From contig OU744449.1 of the NCBI GenBank assembly GCA_916610825.1, positions 16,705,354 to 16,769,353 on the forward strand: DNA of 64,000 nt, given 5' to 3'. This document shows, in pieces, positions 41,501 to 52,556 of the stretch. The position numbers and the translations under genes were made by a program. The DNA comes from Haliclystus octoradiatus. Taxonomy: Eukaryota > Cnidaria > Staurozoa > Stauromedusae > Haliclystidae. The notes below the pieces were generated by a model that saw only the letters and a list, made by a program, of their open reading frames with translations, searched no databases and was not told the DNA's origin. The first letter of the stretch is position 1. Every line of letters begins with the position of its first letter.

Positions 41501-44500
41501 TTGTTTTTGGTCTTTTTGTATTCCCAAGGGAATTAGGCATCGTTTTTTGTCTTTTTGTATTCCCAAGGGAATTAGGCATTGTTTTTTGTCTTTTTGAATT
41601 CCAAAGGAAATTAGGCATTGTTTTTGGTCTTTTTTAATTCCCAAGGGAATTAGGCATTGTTTTTGGCCTTTTTGTATTCCCAAGGGAATTAAGCATTGTT
41701 TTGGTCTTTTTGTATTCCCAAGGGAATTAGGCATCGTTTTTGGTCTTTTTGTATTCCCAAGGGAATTAGGCATTGTTTTTGATCTTTTTGTATTCCAAAG
41801 GAAATTAGGCATTGTTTTTGGTCGTTTTTAATTCCCAAGGGAATTAGGCATTGTTTTTGGCCTTTTTGTATTCCCAAGGGAATTAAGCATTGTTTTTGTC
41901 TTTTTGTATTCCCAAGGGAATTAGGCATCGTTTTTGTTCTTTTTGTATTCCCAAGGGAATTAGGCATTGTTTTTTATCTTTCTGAATTCCCAAGGGATCT
42001 AGGCATTGTTTTTTGTCTTTTTGTATTCCCAAGGAAATTTGGCATTGTTTTTGATCATTTTGAATTCTCAAGGGAATTAGGCATTGTTTTTGGCCTTTTT
42101 GAATTCCCAAGGAAATTATGCATTGTTTTTTTGAAATTTTAAATTCCCAAGGGATTCAGGCATTGCTTTTGTTCATTTTGAATTCCCAAGGAAATTTTGC
42201 ATTGTTTTTGGTCTTTTTGAATTCCAAAGGGAATTAGGCATTGTTTTTGGTCTTTTTGTATTCCCAAGGGAATTAGGCATTGTTTTTGGTCTTTTTAATT
42301 CCCAAGAGAATTAGGCATTGTTTTTGGCCTTTTTGAATTCCCAAGGGAATTAGGCATTGTTTTTGATCTTTTTGTATTCCAAAGGAAATTAGGCATTGTT
42401 TTTGGTCTTTTTTAATTCCCAAGGGAATTAGGCATTGTTTTTGGCCTTTTTGTATTCCCAAGGGAATTAAGCATTGTTTTTGGTCTTTCTGAATTCCCAA
42501 GGGATATAGGCATTGTTTTTTGTCTTTTTGTATTCCCAAGGGAATTAGGCTTTGTTTTTGGTCTTTTTAATTCCTAAGGGAATTACGCATTGTTTTTGGC
42601 CTTTTTGAATTCCCAAGGGAATTAGGCATTGTTTTTGATCTTTTTGTATTCCAAAGGAAATTAGGCATTTTTTTTGGTCTTTTTGAATTCTTAAGGGAAT
42701 TAGGCATTGTTTTTGGCCTTTTTGAATTCCCAAGGCAATTATGCATTGTTTTTTTGAAATTTTAAATTCCCAAGGGATTCAGGCATTGCTTTTGGTCATT
42801 TTCAATTCCCAAGGAAATTAGGCATTGTTTTTGGTCTTTTTGAATTCCAAAGGGATTTAGGCATTGTTTTTGGTCTTTTTGTATTCCCAAGGGAATTAGG
42901 CATTGTTTTTGGTCTTTTTGTATTCCCAAGGGAATTAGGCATTGTTTTTGGTCTTTTTGTATGGTCTTTTTGTATTCCCAAGGGAATTAGGCATTATTTT
43001 TGGTCATTTTGAATTCTAAAGGGATTTAGGTATTGTTTTTTAATATTTTGAATTCTAAAGGGAATTAGGCATTGTTTTTGGTCTTTTTGAATTCGTAAGG
43101 GAAATAGGCATTGTTTTTGGTCTTTTTGTATTCCCAAGGGAATTAGGCATTGTTTTTGGTCATTTTGAATTCTCAAGGGATTTAGGCATTGTTTTTTGTC
43201 TTTTTGTATGGTCTTTTTGTATTCCCAAGGGAATTAGGCATTGGTTTTGGTCTTTTTGAATTCCCAAGGGATATAGGCATTGTTTTTGGTCATTTTGAAT
43301 TCCCAAGGGAATTAGGCATTGTTTTTGATCATTTTGAATTCTTAAGTGAATTAAGCATTGTTTTTGGCCTTTTTGAATTCCCAAGGCAATTATGCATTGT
43401 TTTTTTGAAATTTTAAATTCCCAAGGGATTCAGGCACTGCTTTTGGTCATTTTGAATTCCCAAGGAAATTAGGCATTGTTTTTGGTCTTTTTGAATTCCA
43501 AAGGGATTTAGGCATTGTTTTTGGTCTTTTTGTATTCCAAAGGGAATTAGGCATTGTTTTTGGTCTTTTTAATTCCCAAGAGAATTAGGCATTGTTTTTG
43601 GCCTTTTTGAATTCCCAAGGGAATTAGGCATTGTTTTTGATCTTTTTGTATTCCAAAGAAAATTAGGCATTGTTTTTGGTCTTTTTTAATTCCCAAGGGA
43701 ATTAGGCATTGTTTTTGGCCTTTTTGTATTCCAAAGGGAATTAAGCATTGTTTTTGGTCTTTTTGTATTCCCAAGGGAATTAGGCATCGTTTTTGGTCTT
43801 TTTGTATTCCCAAGGGAATTAGGCATTGTTTTTTGTCTTTTTGAATTCCCAAGGGAATTAGGCATTGGTTTTGGTCTTTTTGTATTCCCAAGGGAATTAG
43901 GCATTGTTTTTGGTCATTTTGAATTCTCAAGGGATTTAGGCATTGTTTTTGGTCTTTTTGTATTCCCAAGGTAATTAGGCAATGTTTTTGGTCTTTTTGT
44001 ATTCCCAAGGGAATTAGGCATTGTTTTTGGTCTTTTTGTATTCCCAAGGGAATTAGGCATTGTTTTTGGTCTTTCTGAATTCCCAAGGGATATAGGCATT
44101 GTTTTTTGTCTTTTTGTATTCCCAAGGGAATTAGGCATTGTTTTTGGTCTTTTTAATTCCCAAGGGAATTAGGCATTGTTTTTGGCCTTTTTGAATTCCC
44201 AAGGGAATTAGGCATTGTTTTTGATCTTTTTGTATTCCAAAGGAAATTAGGCATTGTTTTTGGTCGTTTTTAATTCCCAAGGGAATTAGGCATTGTTTTT
44301 GGCCTTTTTGTATTCCCAAGGGAATTAAGCATTGTTTTTGTCTTTTTGTATTCCCAAGGGAATTAGGCATCGTTTTTGTTCTTTTTGTATTCCCAAGGGA
44401 ATTAGGCATTGTTTTTTATCTTTCTGAATTCCCAAGGGATCTAGGCATTGTTTTTTGTCTTTTTGTATTCCCAAGGAAATTTGGCATTGTTTTTGATCAT

Positions 44501-47500
44501 TTTGAATTCTCAAGGGAATTAGGCATTGTTTTTGGCCTTTTTGAATTCCCAAGGCAATTATGCATTGTTTTTTTGAAATTTTAAATTCCCAAGGGATTCA
44601 GGCATTGCTTTTGGTCATTTTGAATTCCCAAGGAAATTTTGCATTGTTTTTGGTCTTTTTGAATTCCAAAGGGAATTAGGCATTGTTTTTGGTCTTTTTG
44701 TATTCCCAAGGGAATTAGGCATTGTTTTTGGTCTTTTTAATTCCCAAGAGAATTAGGCATTGTTTTTGGCCTTTTTGAATTCCCAAGGGAATTAGGCATT
44801 GTTTTTGATCTTTTTGTATTCCAAAGGAAATTAGGCATTTTTTTTGGTCTTTTTTAATTCCCAAGGGAATTAGGCATTGTTTTTGGCCTTTTTGTATTCC
44901 CAAGGGAATTAAGCATTGTTTTTGGTCTTTCTGAATTCCCAAGGGATATAGGCATTGTTTTTGATCATTTTGAATTCTCAAGGGAATTAGGCATTGTTTT
45001 TGGCCTTTTTGAATTCCCAAGGCAATTATGCATTGTTTTTTTGAAATTTTAAATTCCCAAGGGATTCAGGCATTGCTTTTGGTCATTTTGAATTCCAAGG
45101 AAATTTTGCATTGTTTTTGGTCTTTTTGAATTCCAAAGGGAATTAGGCATTGTTTTTGGTCTTTTTGTATTCCCAAGGGAATTAGGCATTGTTTTTGGTC
45201 TTTTTAATTCCCAAGAGAATTAGGCATTGTTTTTGGCCTTTTTGAATTCCCAAGGGAATTAGGCATTGTTTTTGATCTTTTTGTATTCCAAAGGAAATTA
45301 GGCATTGTTTTTGGTCTTTTTTAATTCCCAAGGGAATTAGGCATTGTTTTTGGCCTTTTTGTATTCCCAAGGGAATTAAGCATTGTTTTTGGTCTTTTTG
45401 TATTCCCAAGGGAATTAGGCATCGTTTTTGGTCTTTTTGTATTCCCAAGGGAATTAGGCATTGTTTTTTGTCTTTTTGAATTCCCAAGGGAATTAGGCAT
45501 TGTTTTTGGCCTTTTTGAATTCCCAAGGGAATTAGGCATTGTTTTTGATCTTTTTGTATTCCAAAGGAAATTAGGCATTGTTTTTGGTCTTTTTTAATTC
45601 CCAAGGGAATTAGGCATTGTTTTTGGCCTTTTTGTATTCCCAAGGGAATTAAGCATTGTTTTTGGTCTTTTTGTATTCCCAAGGGAATTAGGCATCGTTT
45701 TTGGTCTTTTTGTATTCCCAAGGGAATTAGGCATTGTTTTTTGTCTTTTTGAATTCCAAAGGAAATTAGGCATTGTTTTTGGTCTTTTTTAATTCCCAAG
45801 GGAATTAGGCATTGTTTTTGGCCTTTTTGTATTCCCAAGGGAATTAAGCATTGTTTTGGTCTTTTTGTATTCCCAAGGGAATTAGGCATCGTTTTTGGTC
45901 TTTTTGTATTCCCAAGGGAATTAGGCATTGTTTTTGGTCTTTTTGAATTCCCAAGGGAATTAGGCATTGGCTTTGGTCTTTTTGTATTCCCAAGGGAATT
46001 AGGCATTGTTTTTGGTCATTTTGAATTCCCAAGGGAATTAGGCATTGTTTTTGATCATTTTGAATTCTTAAGGGAATTAGGCATTGTTTTTGGCCTTTTT
46101 GAATTCCCAAGGCAATTATGCATTGTTTTTTTGAAATTTTAAATTCCCAAGGGATTCAGGCATTGCTTTTGGTCATTTTGAATTCCCAAGGAAATTAGGC
46201 ATTGTTTTTGGTCTTTTTGAATTCCAAAGGGATTTAGGCATTGTTTTTGGTCTTTTTGTATTCCCAAGGGAATTAGGCATTGTTTTTTGTCTTTTTGAAT
46301 TCCCAAGGGAATTAGGCATTGGTTTTGGTCTTTTTGTATTCCCAAGGGAATTAAGCATTGTTTTTGGTCATTTTGAATTCCCAAGGGACTTAGGCATTGT
46401 TTTTGATCATTTTGAATTCTTAAGGGAATTAGGCATTGTTTTTGGCCTTTTTGAATTCCCAAGGCAATTATGCATTGTTTTTTTGAAATTTTAAATTCCC
46501 AAGGGATTCAGGCATTGCTTTTGGTCATTTTGAATTCCCAAGGAAATTAGGCATTGTTTTTGGTCTTTTTGAATTCCAAAGGGATTTAGGCATTGTTTTT
46601 GGTCTTTTTGTATTCCCAAGGGAATTAGGCATTGTTTTTGGTCTTTTTGTATTCCCAAGGGAATTAGGCATTGTTTTTGGTCTTTTTGTATGGTCTTTTT
46701 GTATTCCCAAGGGAATTAGGCATTATTTTTGGTCATTTTGAATTCTAAAGGGATTTAGGTATTGTTTTTTAATATTTTGAATTCTAAAGGGAATTAGGCA
46801 TTGTTTTTGGTCTTTTTGAATTCGTAAGGGAAATAGGCATTGTTTTTGGTCTTTTTGTATTCCCAAGGGAATTAGGCATTGTTTTTGGTCATTTTGAATT
46901 CTCAAGGGATTTAGGCATTGTTTTTTGTCTTTTTGTATGGTCTTTTTGTATTCCCAAGGGAATTAGGCATTGTTTTTGGTCTTTCTGAATTCCCAAGGGA
47001 TATAGGCATTGTTTTTGGTCATTTTGAATTCCCAAGGGAATTAGGCATTGTTTTTGATCATTTTGAATTCTTAAGTGAATTAAGCATTGTTTTTGGCCTT
47101 TTTGAATTCCCAAGGCAATTATGCATTGTTTTTTTGAAATTTTAAATTCCCAAGGGATTCAGGCACTGCTTTTGGTCATTTTGAATTCCCAAGGAAATTA
47201 GGCATTGTTTTTGGTCTTTTTGAATTCCAAAGGGATTTAGGCATTGTTTTTGGTCTTTTTGTATTCCAAAGGGAATTAGGCATTGTTTTTGGTCTTTTTA
47301 ATTCCCAAGAGAATTAGGCATTGTTTTTGGCCTTTTTGAATTCCCAAGGGAATTAGGCATTGTTTTTGATCTTTTTGTATTCCAAAGGAAATTAGGCATT
47401 GTTTTTGGTCTTTTTTAATTCCCAAGGGAATTAGGCATTGTTTTTGGCCTTTTTGTATTCCAAAGGGAATTAGGCATTGGTTTTGGTCTTTTTGTATTCC

Positions 47501-49189
47501 CAAGGGAATTAGGCATTGTTTTTGGTCATTTTGAATTCTCAAGGGATTTAGGCATTGTTTTTGGTCTTTTTGTATTCCCAAGGTAATTAGGCAATGTTTT
47601 TGGTCTTTTTGTATTCCCAAGGGAATTAGGCATTGTTTTTGGTCTTTTTGTATTCCCAAGGGAATTAGGCATTGTTTTTGGTCTTTCTGAATTCCCAAGG
47701 GATATAGGCATTGTTTTTTGTCTTTTTGTATTCCCAAGGGAATTAGGCATTGTTTTTGGTCTTTTTAATTCCCAAGGGAATTAGGCATTGTTTTTGGCCT
47801 TTTTGAATTCCCAAGGGAATTAGGCATTGTTTTTGATCTTTTTGTATTCCAAAGGAAATTAGGCATAGTTTTTGGTCGTTTTTAATTCCCAAGGGAATTA
47901 GGCATTGTTTTTGGCCTTTTTGTATTCCCAAGGGAATTAAGCATTGTTTTTGTCTTTTTGTATTCCCAAGGGAATTAGGCATCGTTTTTGTTCTTTTTGT
48001 ATTCCCAAGGGAATTAGGCATTGTTTTTTATCTTTCTGAATTCCCAAGGGATCTAGGCATTGTTTTTTGTCTTTTTGTATTCCCAAGGAAATTTGGCATT
48101 GTTTTTGATCATTTTGAATTCTCAAGGGAATTAGGCATTGTTTTTGGCCTTTTTGAATTCCCAAGGCAATTATGCATTGTTTTTTTGAAATTTTAAATTC
48201 CCAAGGGATTCAGGCATTGCTTTTGGTCATTTTGAATTCCCAAGGAAATTTTGCATTGTTTTTGGTCTTTTTGAATTCCAAAGGGAATTAGGCATTGTTT
48301 TTGGTCTTTTTGTATTCCCAAGGGAATTAGGCATTGTTTTTGGTCTTTTTAATTCCCAAGAGAATTAGGCATTGTTTTTGGCCTTTTTGAATTCCCAAGG
48401 GAATTAGGCATTGTTTTTGATCTTTTTGTATTCCAAAGGAAATTAGGCATTGTTTTTGGTCTTTTTTAATTCCCAAGGGAATTAGGCATTGTTTTTGGCC
48501 TTTTTGTATTCCCAAGGGAATTAAGCATTGTTTTTGGTCTTTCTGAATTCCCAAGGGATATAGGCAATGTTTTTTGTCTTTTTGTATTCCCAAGGGAATT
48601 AGGCATTGTTTTTGGTCTTTTTAATTCCTAAGGGAATTACGCATTGTTTTTGGCCTTTTTGAATTCCCAAGGGAATTAGGCATTGTTTTTGATCTTTTTG
48701 TATTCCAAAGGAAATTAGGCATTTTTTTTGGTCTTTTTTAATTCCCAAGGGAATTAGGCATTGTTTTTGGCCTTTTTGTATTCCCAAGGGAATTAAGCAT
48801 TGTTTTGGTCTTTTTGTATTCCCAAGGGAATTAAGCATCGTTTTTGGTATTTTTGTATTCCCAAGGGAATTAGGCATTGTTTTTGGTCTTTCTGAATTCC
48901 CAAGGGATCTAGGCATTGTTTTTTGTCTTTTTGTATTCCCAAGGAAATTTGGCATTGTTTTTGATCATTTTGAATTCTCAAGGGAATTAGGCATTGTTTT
49001 TGGCCTTTTTGAATTCCCAAGGCAATTATGCATTGTTTTTTTGAAATTTTAAATTCCCAAGGGATTCAGGCATTGCTTTTGGTCATTTTGAATTCCCAAG
49101 GAAATTTTGCATTGTTTTTGGTCTTTTTGAATTCCAAAGGGAATTAGGCATTGTTTTTGGTCTTTTTGTATTCCCAAGGGAATTAGGCA

Positions 49190-51896
49190 TTGTTTTTGGT
49201 CTTTTTAATTCCCAAGGGAATTAGGCATTGTTTTTGGCCTTTTTGAATTCCCAAGGGAATTAGGCATTGTTTTTGATCTTTTTGTATTCCAAAGGAAATT
49301 AGGCATTGTTTTTGGTCTTTTTTAATTCCCAAGGGAATTAGGCATTGTTTTTGGCCTTTTTGTATTCCCAAGGGAATTAAGCATTGTTTTTGGTCTTTTT
49401 GTATTCCCAAGGGAATTAGGCATCGTTTTTGGTCTTTTTGTATTCCCAAGGGAATTAGGCATTGTTTTTTGTCTTTTTGAATTCCCAAGGGAATTAGGCA
49501 TTGGTTTTGGTCTTTTTGTATTCCCAAGGGAATTAGGCATTGTTTTTGGCCTTTTTGTATTCCCAAGGGACTTAAGCATTTTTTTTGGTCTTTCTGAATT
49601 CCCAAGGGATATAGGCATTGTTTTTTGTCTTTTTGTATTCCCAAGGGAATTAGGCATTGTTTTTGGTCTTTTTAATTCCCAAGGGAATTAGGCATTGTTT
49701 TTGGCCTTTTTGAATTCCCAAGGGAATTAGGCATTGTTTTTGATCTTTTTGTATTCCAAAGGAAATTAGGCATTGTTTTTGGTCTTTTTTAATTCCCAAG
49801 GGAATTAGGCATTGTTTTTGGCCTTTTTGTATTCCCAAGGGAATTAAGCATTGTTTTGGTCTTTTTGTATTCCCAAGGGAATTAGGCATCGTTTTTGGTC
49901 TTTTTGTATTCCCAAGGGAATTAGGCATTGTTTTTGGTCTTTCTGAATTCCCAAGGGATCTAGGCATTGTTTTTTGTCTTTTTGTATTCCCAAGGAAATT
50001 TGGCATTGTTTTTGATCATTTTGAATTCTCAAGGGAATTAGGCATTGTTTTTGGCCTTTTTGAATTCCCAAGGCAATTATGCATTGTTTTTTTGAAATTT
50101 TAAATTCCCAAGGGATTCAGGCATTGCTTTTGGTCATTTTGAATTCCCAAGGAAATTTTGCATTGTTTTTGGTCTTTTTGAATTCCAAAGGGAATTAGGC
50201 ATTGTTTTTGGTCTTTTTGTATTCCCAAGGGAATTAGGCATTGTTTTTGGTCTTTTTAATTCCCAAGAGAATTAGGCATTGTTTTTGGCCTTTTTGAATT
50301 CCCAAGGGAATTAGGCATTGTTTTTGATCTTTTTGTATTCCAAAGGAATTAGGCATTGTTTTTGGCCTTTTTGAATTCCCAAGGCAATTATGCATTGTTT
50401 TTTTGAAGTTTTAAATTCCCAAGGGATTCAGGCATTGCTTTTGGTCATTTTGAATTCCCAAGGAAATTTTGCATTGTTTTTGGTCTTTTTGAATTCCAAA
50501 GGGAATTAGGCATTGTTTTTGGTCTTTTTGTATTCCCAAGGGAATTAGGCATTGTTTTTGGTCTTTTTAATTCCCAAGAGAATTAGGCATTGATTTTGGC
50601 CTTTTTGAATTCCCAAGGGAATTAGGCATTGTTTTTGATCTTTTTGTATTCCAAAGGAAATTAGGCATTGTTTTTGGTCTTTTTTAATTCCCAAGGGAAT
50701 TAGGCATTGTTTTTGGCCTTTTTGTATTCCCAAGGGAATTAAGCATTGTTTTTGGTCTTTTTAATTCCCAAGAGAATTAGGCATTGTTTTTGGCCTTTTT
50801 GAATTCCCAAGGGAATTAGGCATTGTTTTTGATCTTTTTGTATTCCAAAGGAAATTAGGCATTGTTTTTGGTCTTTTTTAATTCCCAAGGGAATTAGGCA
50901 TTGTTTTTGGCCTTTTTGTATTCCCAAGGGAATTAAGCATTGTTTTTGGTCTTTTTGTATTCCCAAGGGAATTAGGCATCGTTTTTGGTCTTTTTGTATT
51001 CCCAAGGGAATTAGGCATTGTTTTTTGTCTTTTTGAATTCCCAAGGGAATTAGGCATTGGTTTTGGTCTTTTTGTATTCCCAAGGGAATTAGGCATTGTT
51101 TTTGGCCTTTTTGTATTCCCAAGGGAATTAAGCATTGTTTTTGGTCTTTCTGAATTCCCAAGGGATATAGGCATTGTTTTTTGTCTTTTTGTATTCCCAA
51201 GGGAATTAGGCATTGTTTTTGGTCTTTTTAATTCCCAAGGGAATTAGGCATTGTTTTTGGCCTTTTTGAATTCCCAAGGGAATTAGGCATTGTTTTTGAT
51301 CTTTTTGTATTCCAAAGGAAATTAGGCATTGTTTTTGGTCTTTTTTAATTCCCAAGGGAATTAGGCATTGTTTTTGGCCTTTTTGTATTCCCAAGGGAAT
51401 TAAGCATTGTTTTGGTCTTTTTGTATTCCCAAGGGAATTAGGCATCGTTTTTGGTCTTTTTGTATTCCCAAGGGAATTAGGCATTGTTTTTGGTCTTTCT
51501 GAATTCCCAAGGGATCTAGGCATTGTTTTTTGTCTTTTTGTATTCCCAAGGAAATTTGGCATTGTTTTTGATCATTTTGAATTCTCAAGGGAATTAGGCA
51601 TTGTTTTTGGCCTTTTTGAATTCCCAAGGCAATTATGCATTGTTTTTTTGAAGTTTTAAATTCCCAAGGGATTCAGGCATTGCTTTTGGTCATTTTGAAT
51701 TCCCAAGGAAATTTTGCATTGTTTTTGGTCTTTTTGAATTCCAAAGGGAATTAGGCATTGTTTTTGGTCTTTTTGTATTCCCAAGGGAATTAGGCATTGT
51801 TTTTGGTCTTTTTAATTCCCAAGAGAATTAGGCATTGATTTTGGCCTTTTTGAATTCCCAAGGGAATTAGGCATTGTTTTTGATCTTTTTGTATTC
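49190..51896 (+). repeat. 1,556-bp-offset duplication at the right end of the array
   Basis: About 49,190-50,340 is repeated at about 50,746-51,896 at an offset of 1,556 bases. The intervening 400 bases contain an extra 40-bp marker unit near 50,398 with GAAGTTTTAAAT; the same A-to-G change is present at 51,651. Sharing of that change suggests local exchange close to the array edge. Confidence 0.75.
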
Positions 51897-52556
51897 CAAA
51901 GGAAATTAGGCATTGTTTTTGGTCTTTTTTAATTCCCAAGGGAATTAGGCATTGTTTTTGGCCTTTTTGTATTCCCAAGGGAATTAAGCATTGTTTTTGG
52001 TCTTTTTGTATTCCCAAGGGAATTAGGCATCGTTTTTGGTCTTTTTGTATTCCCAAGGGAATTAGGCATTGTTTTTTGTCTTTTTGAATTCCCAAGGGAA
52101 TTAGGCATTGGTTTTGGTCTTTTTGTATTCCCAAGGGAATTAGGCATTGTTTTTGGCCTTTTTGTATTCCAAAGGGAATTAAGCATTGTTTTTGGTCTTT
52201 TTGTATTCCCAAGGGAATTAGGCATCGTTTTTGGTCTTTTTGTATTTCCAAGGGAATTAGGCATTGTTTTTTGTCTTTTTGAATTCCCAAGGGAATTAGG
52301 CATTGGTTTTGGTCTTTTTGTATTCCCAAGGGAATTAGGCATTGTTTTTGGTCATTTTGAATTCTCAAGGGATTTAGGCATTGTTTTTGGTCTTTTTGTA
52401 TTCCCAAGGTAATTAGGCAATGTTTTTGGTCTTTTTGTATTCCCAAGGGAATTAGGCATTGTTTTTGGTCTTTTTGTATTCCCAAGGGAATTAGGCATTG
52501 TTTTTGGTCTTTCTGAATTCCCAAGGGATATAGGCATTGTTTTTTGTCTTTTTGTA

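Larger units (their letters stand above)
1..52556 (+). repeat. 39-bp satellite array, about 1,340 head-to-tail units
   Basis: A single motif recurs every 39 bases from the first base to about 52,556, always in the same orientation. The unit reads, in order: TATTCCCAAGGGAATTAGGC, then ATTGTTTTTGG, then TCTTTTTG. The consensus + strand has roughly 18 T, 7 A, 9 G and 5 C, so it is very asymmetric. Common variants are GAATTC in place of GTATTC, TCATTTT in place of TCTTTTT, GGCC in place of GGTC, and GGATTTAGG in place of GGAATTAGG. Variants recur in fixed order, which shows higher-order structure. I see no mobile-element insertion, inversion or unique spacer. The window begins inside the array, so its true left end is not seen. 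Such arrays are typical of heterochromatin near centromeres, telomeres or sex chromosomes, but nothing here says which. I do not recognise it as a named satellite. Confidence 0.98.
19000..52556 (+). repeat. Right stratum of the array: 3-5 kb higher-order repeats
   Basis: From about 19 kb the 40-bp marker spacing settles into a recurring series of about 350, 650, 1,200, 855 and 1,090 bases, making blocks of 3-5 kb. About 20.03-22.0 kb matches 25.04-27.0 kb (offset 5,013). About 23.5-27.0 kb matches 27.6-31.1 kb (offset 4,119). Later blocks, with the 650-1,200 module at 33.2, 38.9, 43.4 and 47.1 kb, are shortened or rearranged forms of the same series. Copies are nearly identical, so this part appears to have been amplified as long blocks more recently than the short-period left stratum. 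Confidence 0.8.

Noticed and set aside
1-52556. Many long open frames with 13-residue repeats on both strands
   Set aside because: They are a by-product of a 39-bp unit without stops. Several frames are open at once, unit-length variants break them, and there is no start, promoter or domain evidence.
1-52556. CRISPR array
   Set aside because: Repeats are directly adjacent with no unique spacers, and the context is eukaryotic.
1-52556. Telomeric repeat, because TTAGG occurs in each unit
   Set aside because: TTAGG appears only once per 39 bp inside AATTAGGCATT and never in tandem.
1-52556. CENP-B box
   Set aside because: No TTCG....A..CGGG-type motif is present in the unit; centromere function cannot be claimed from sequence.
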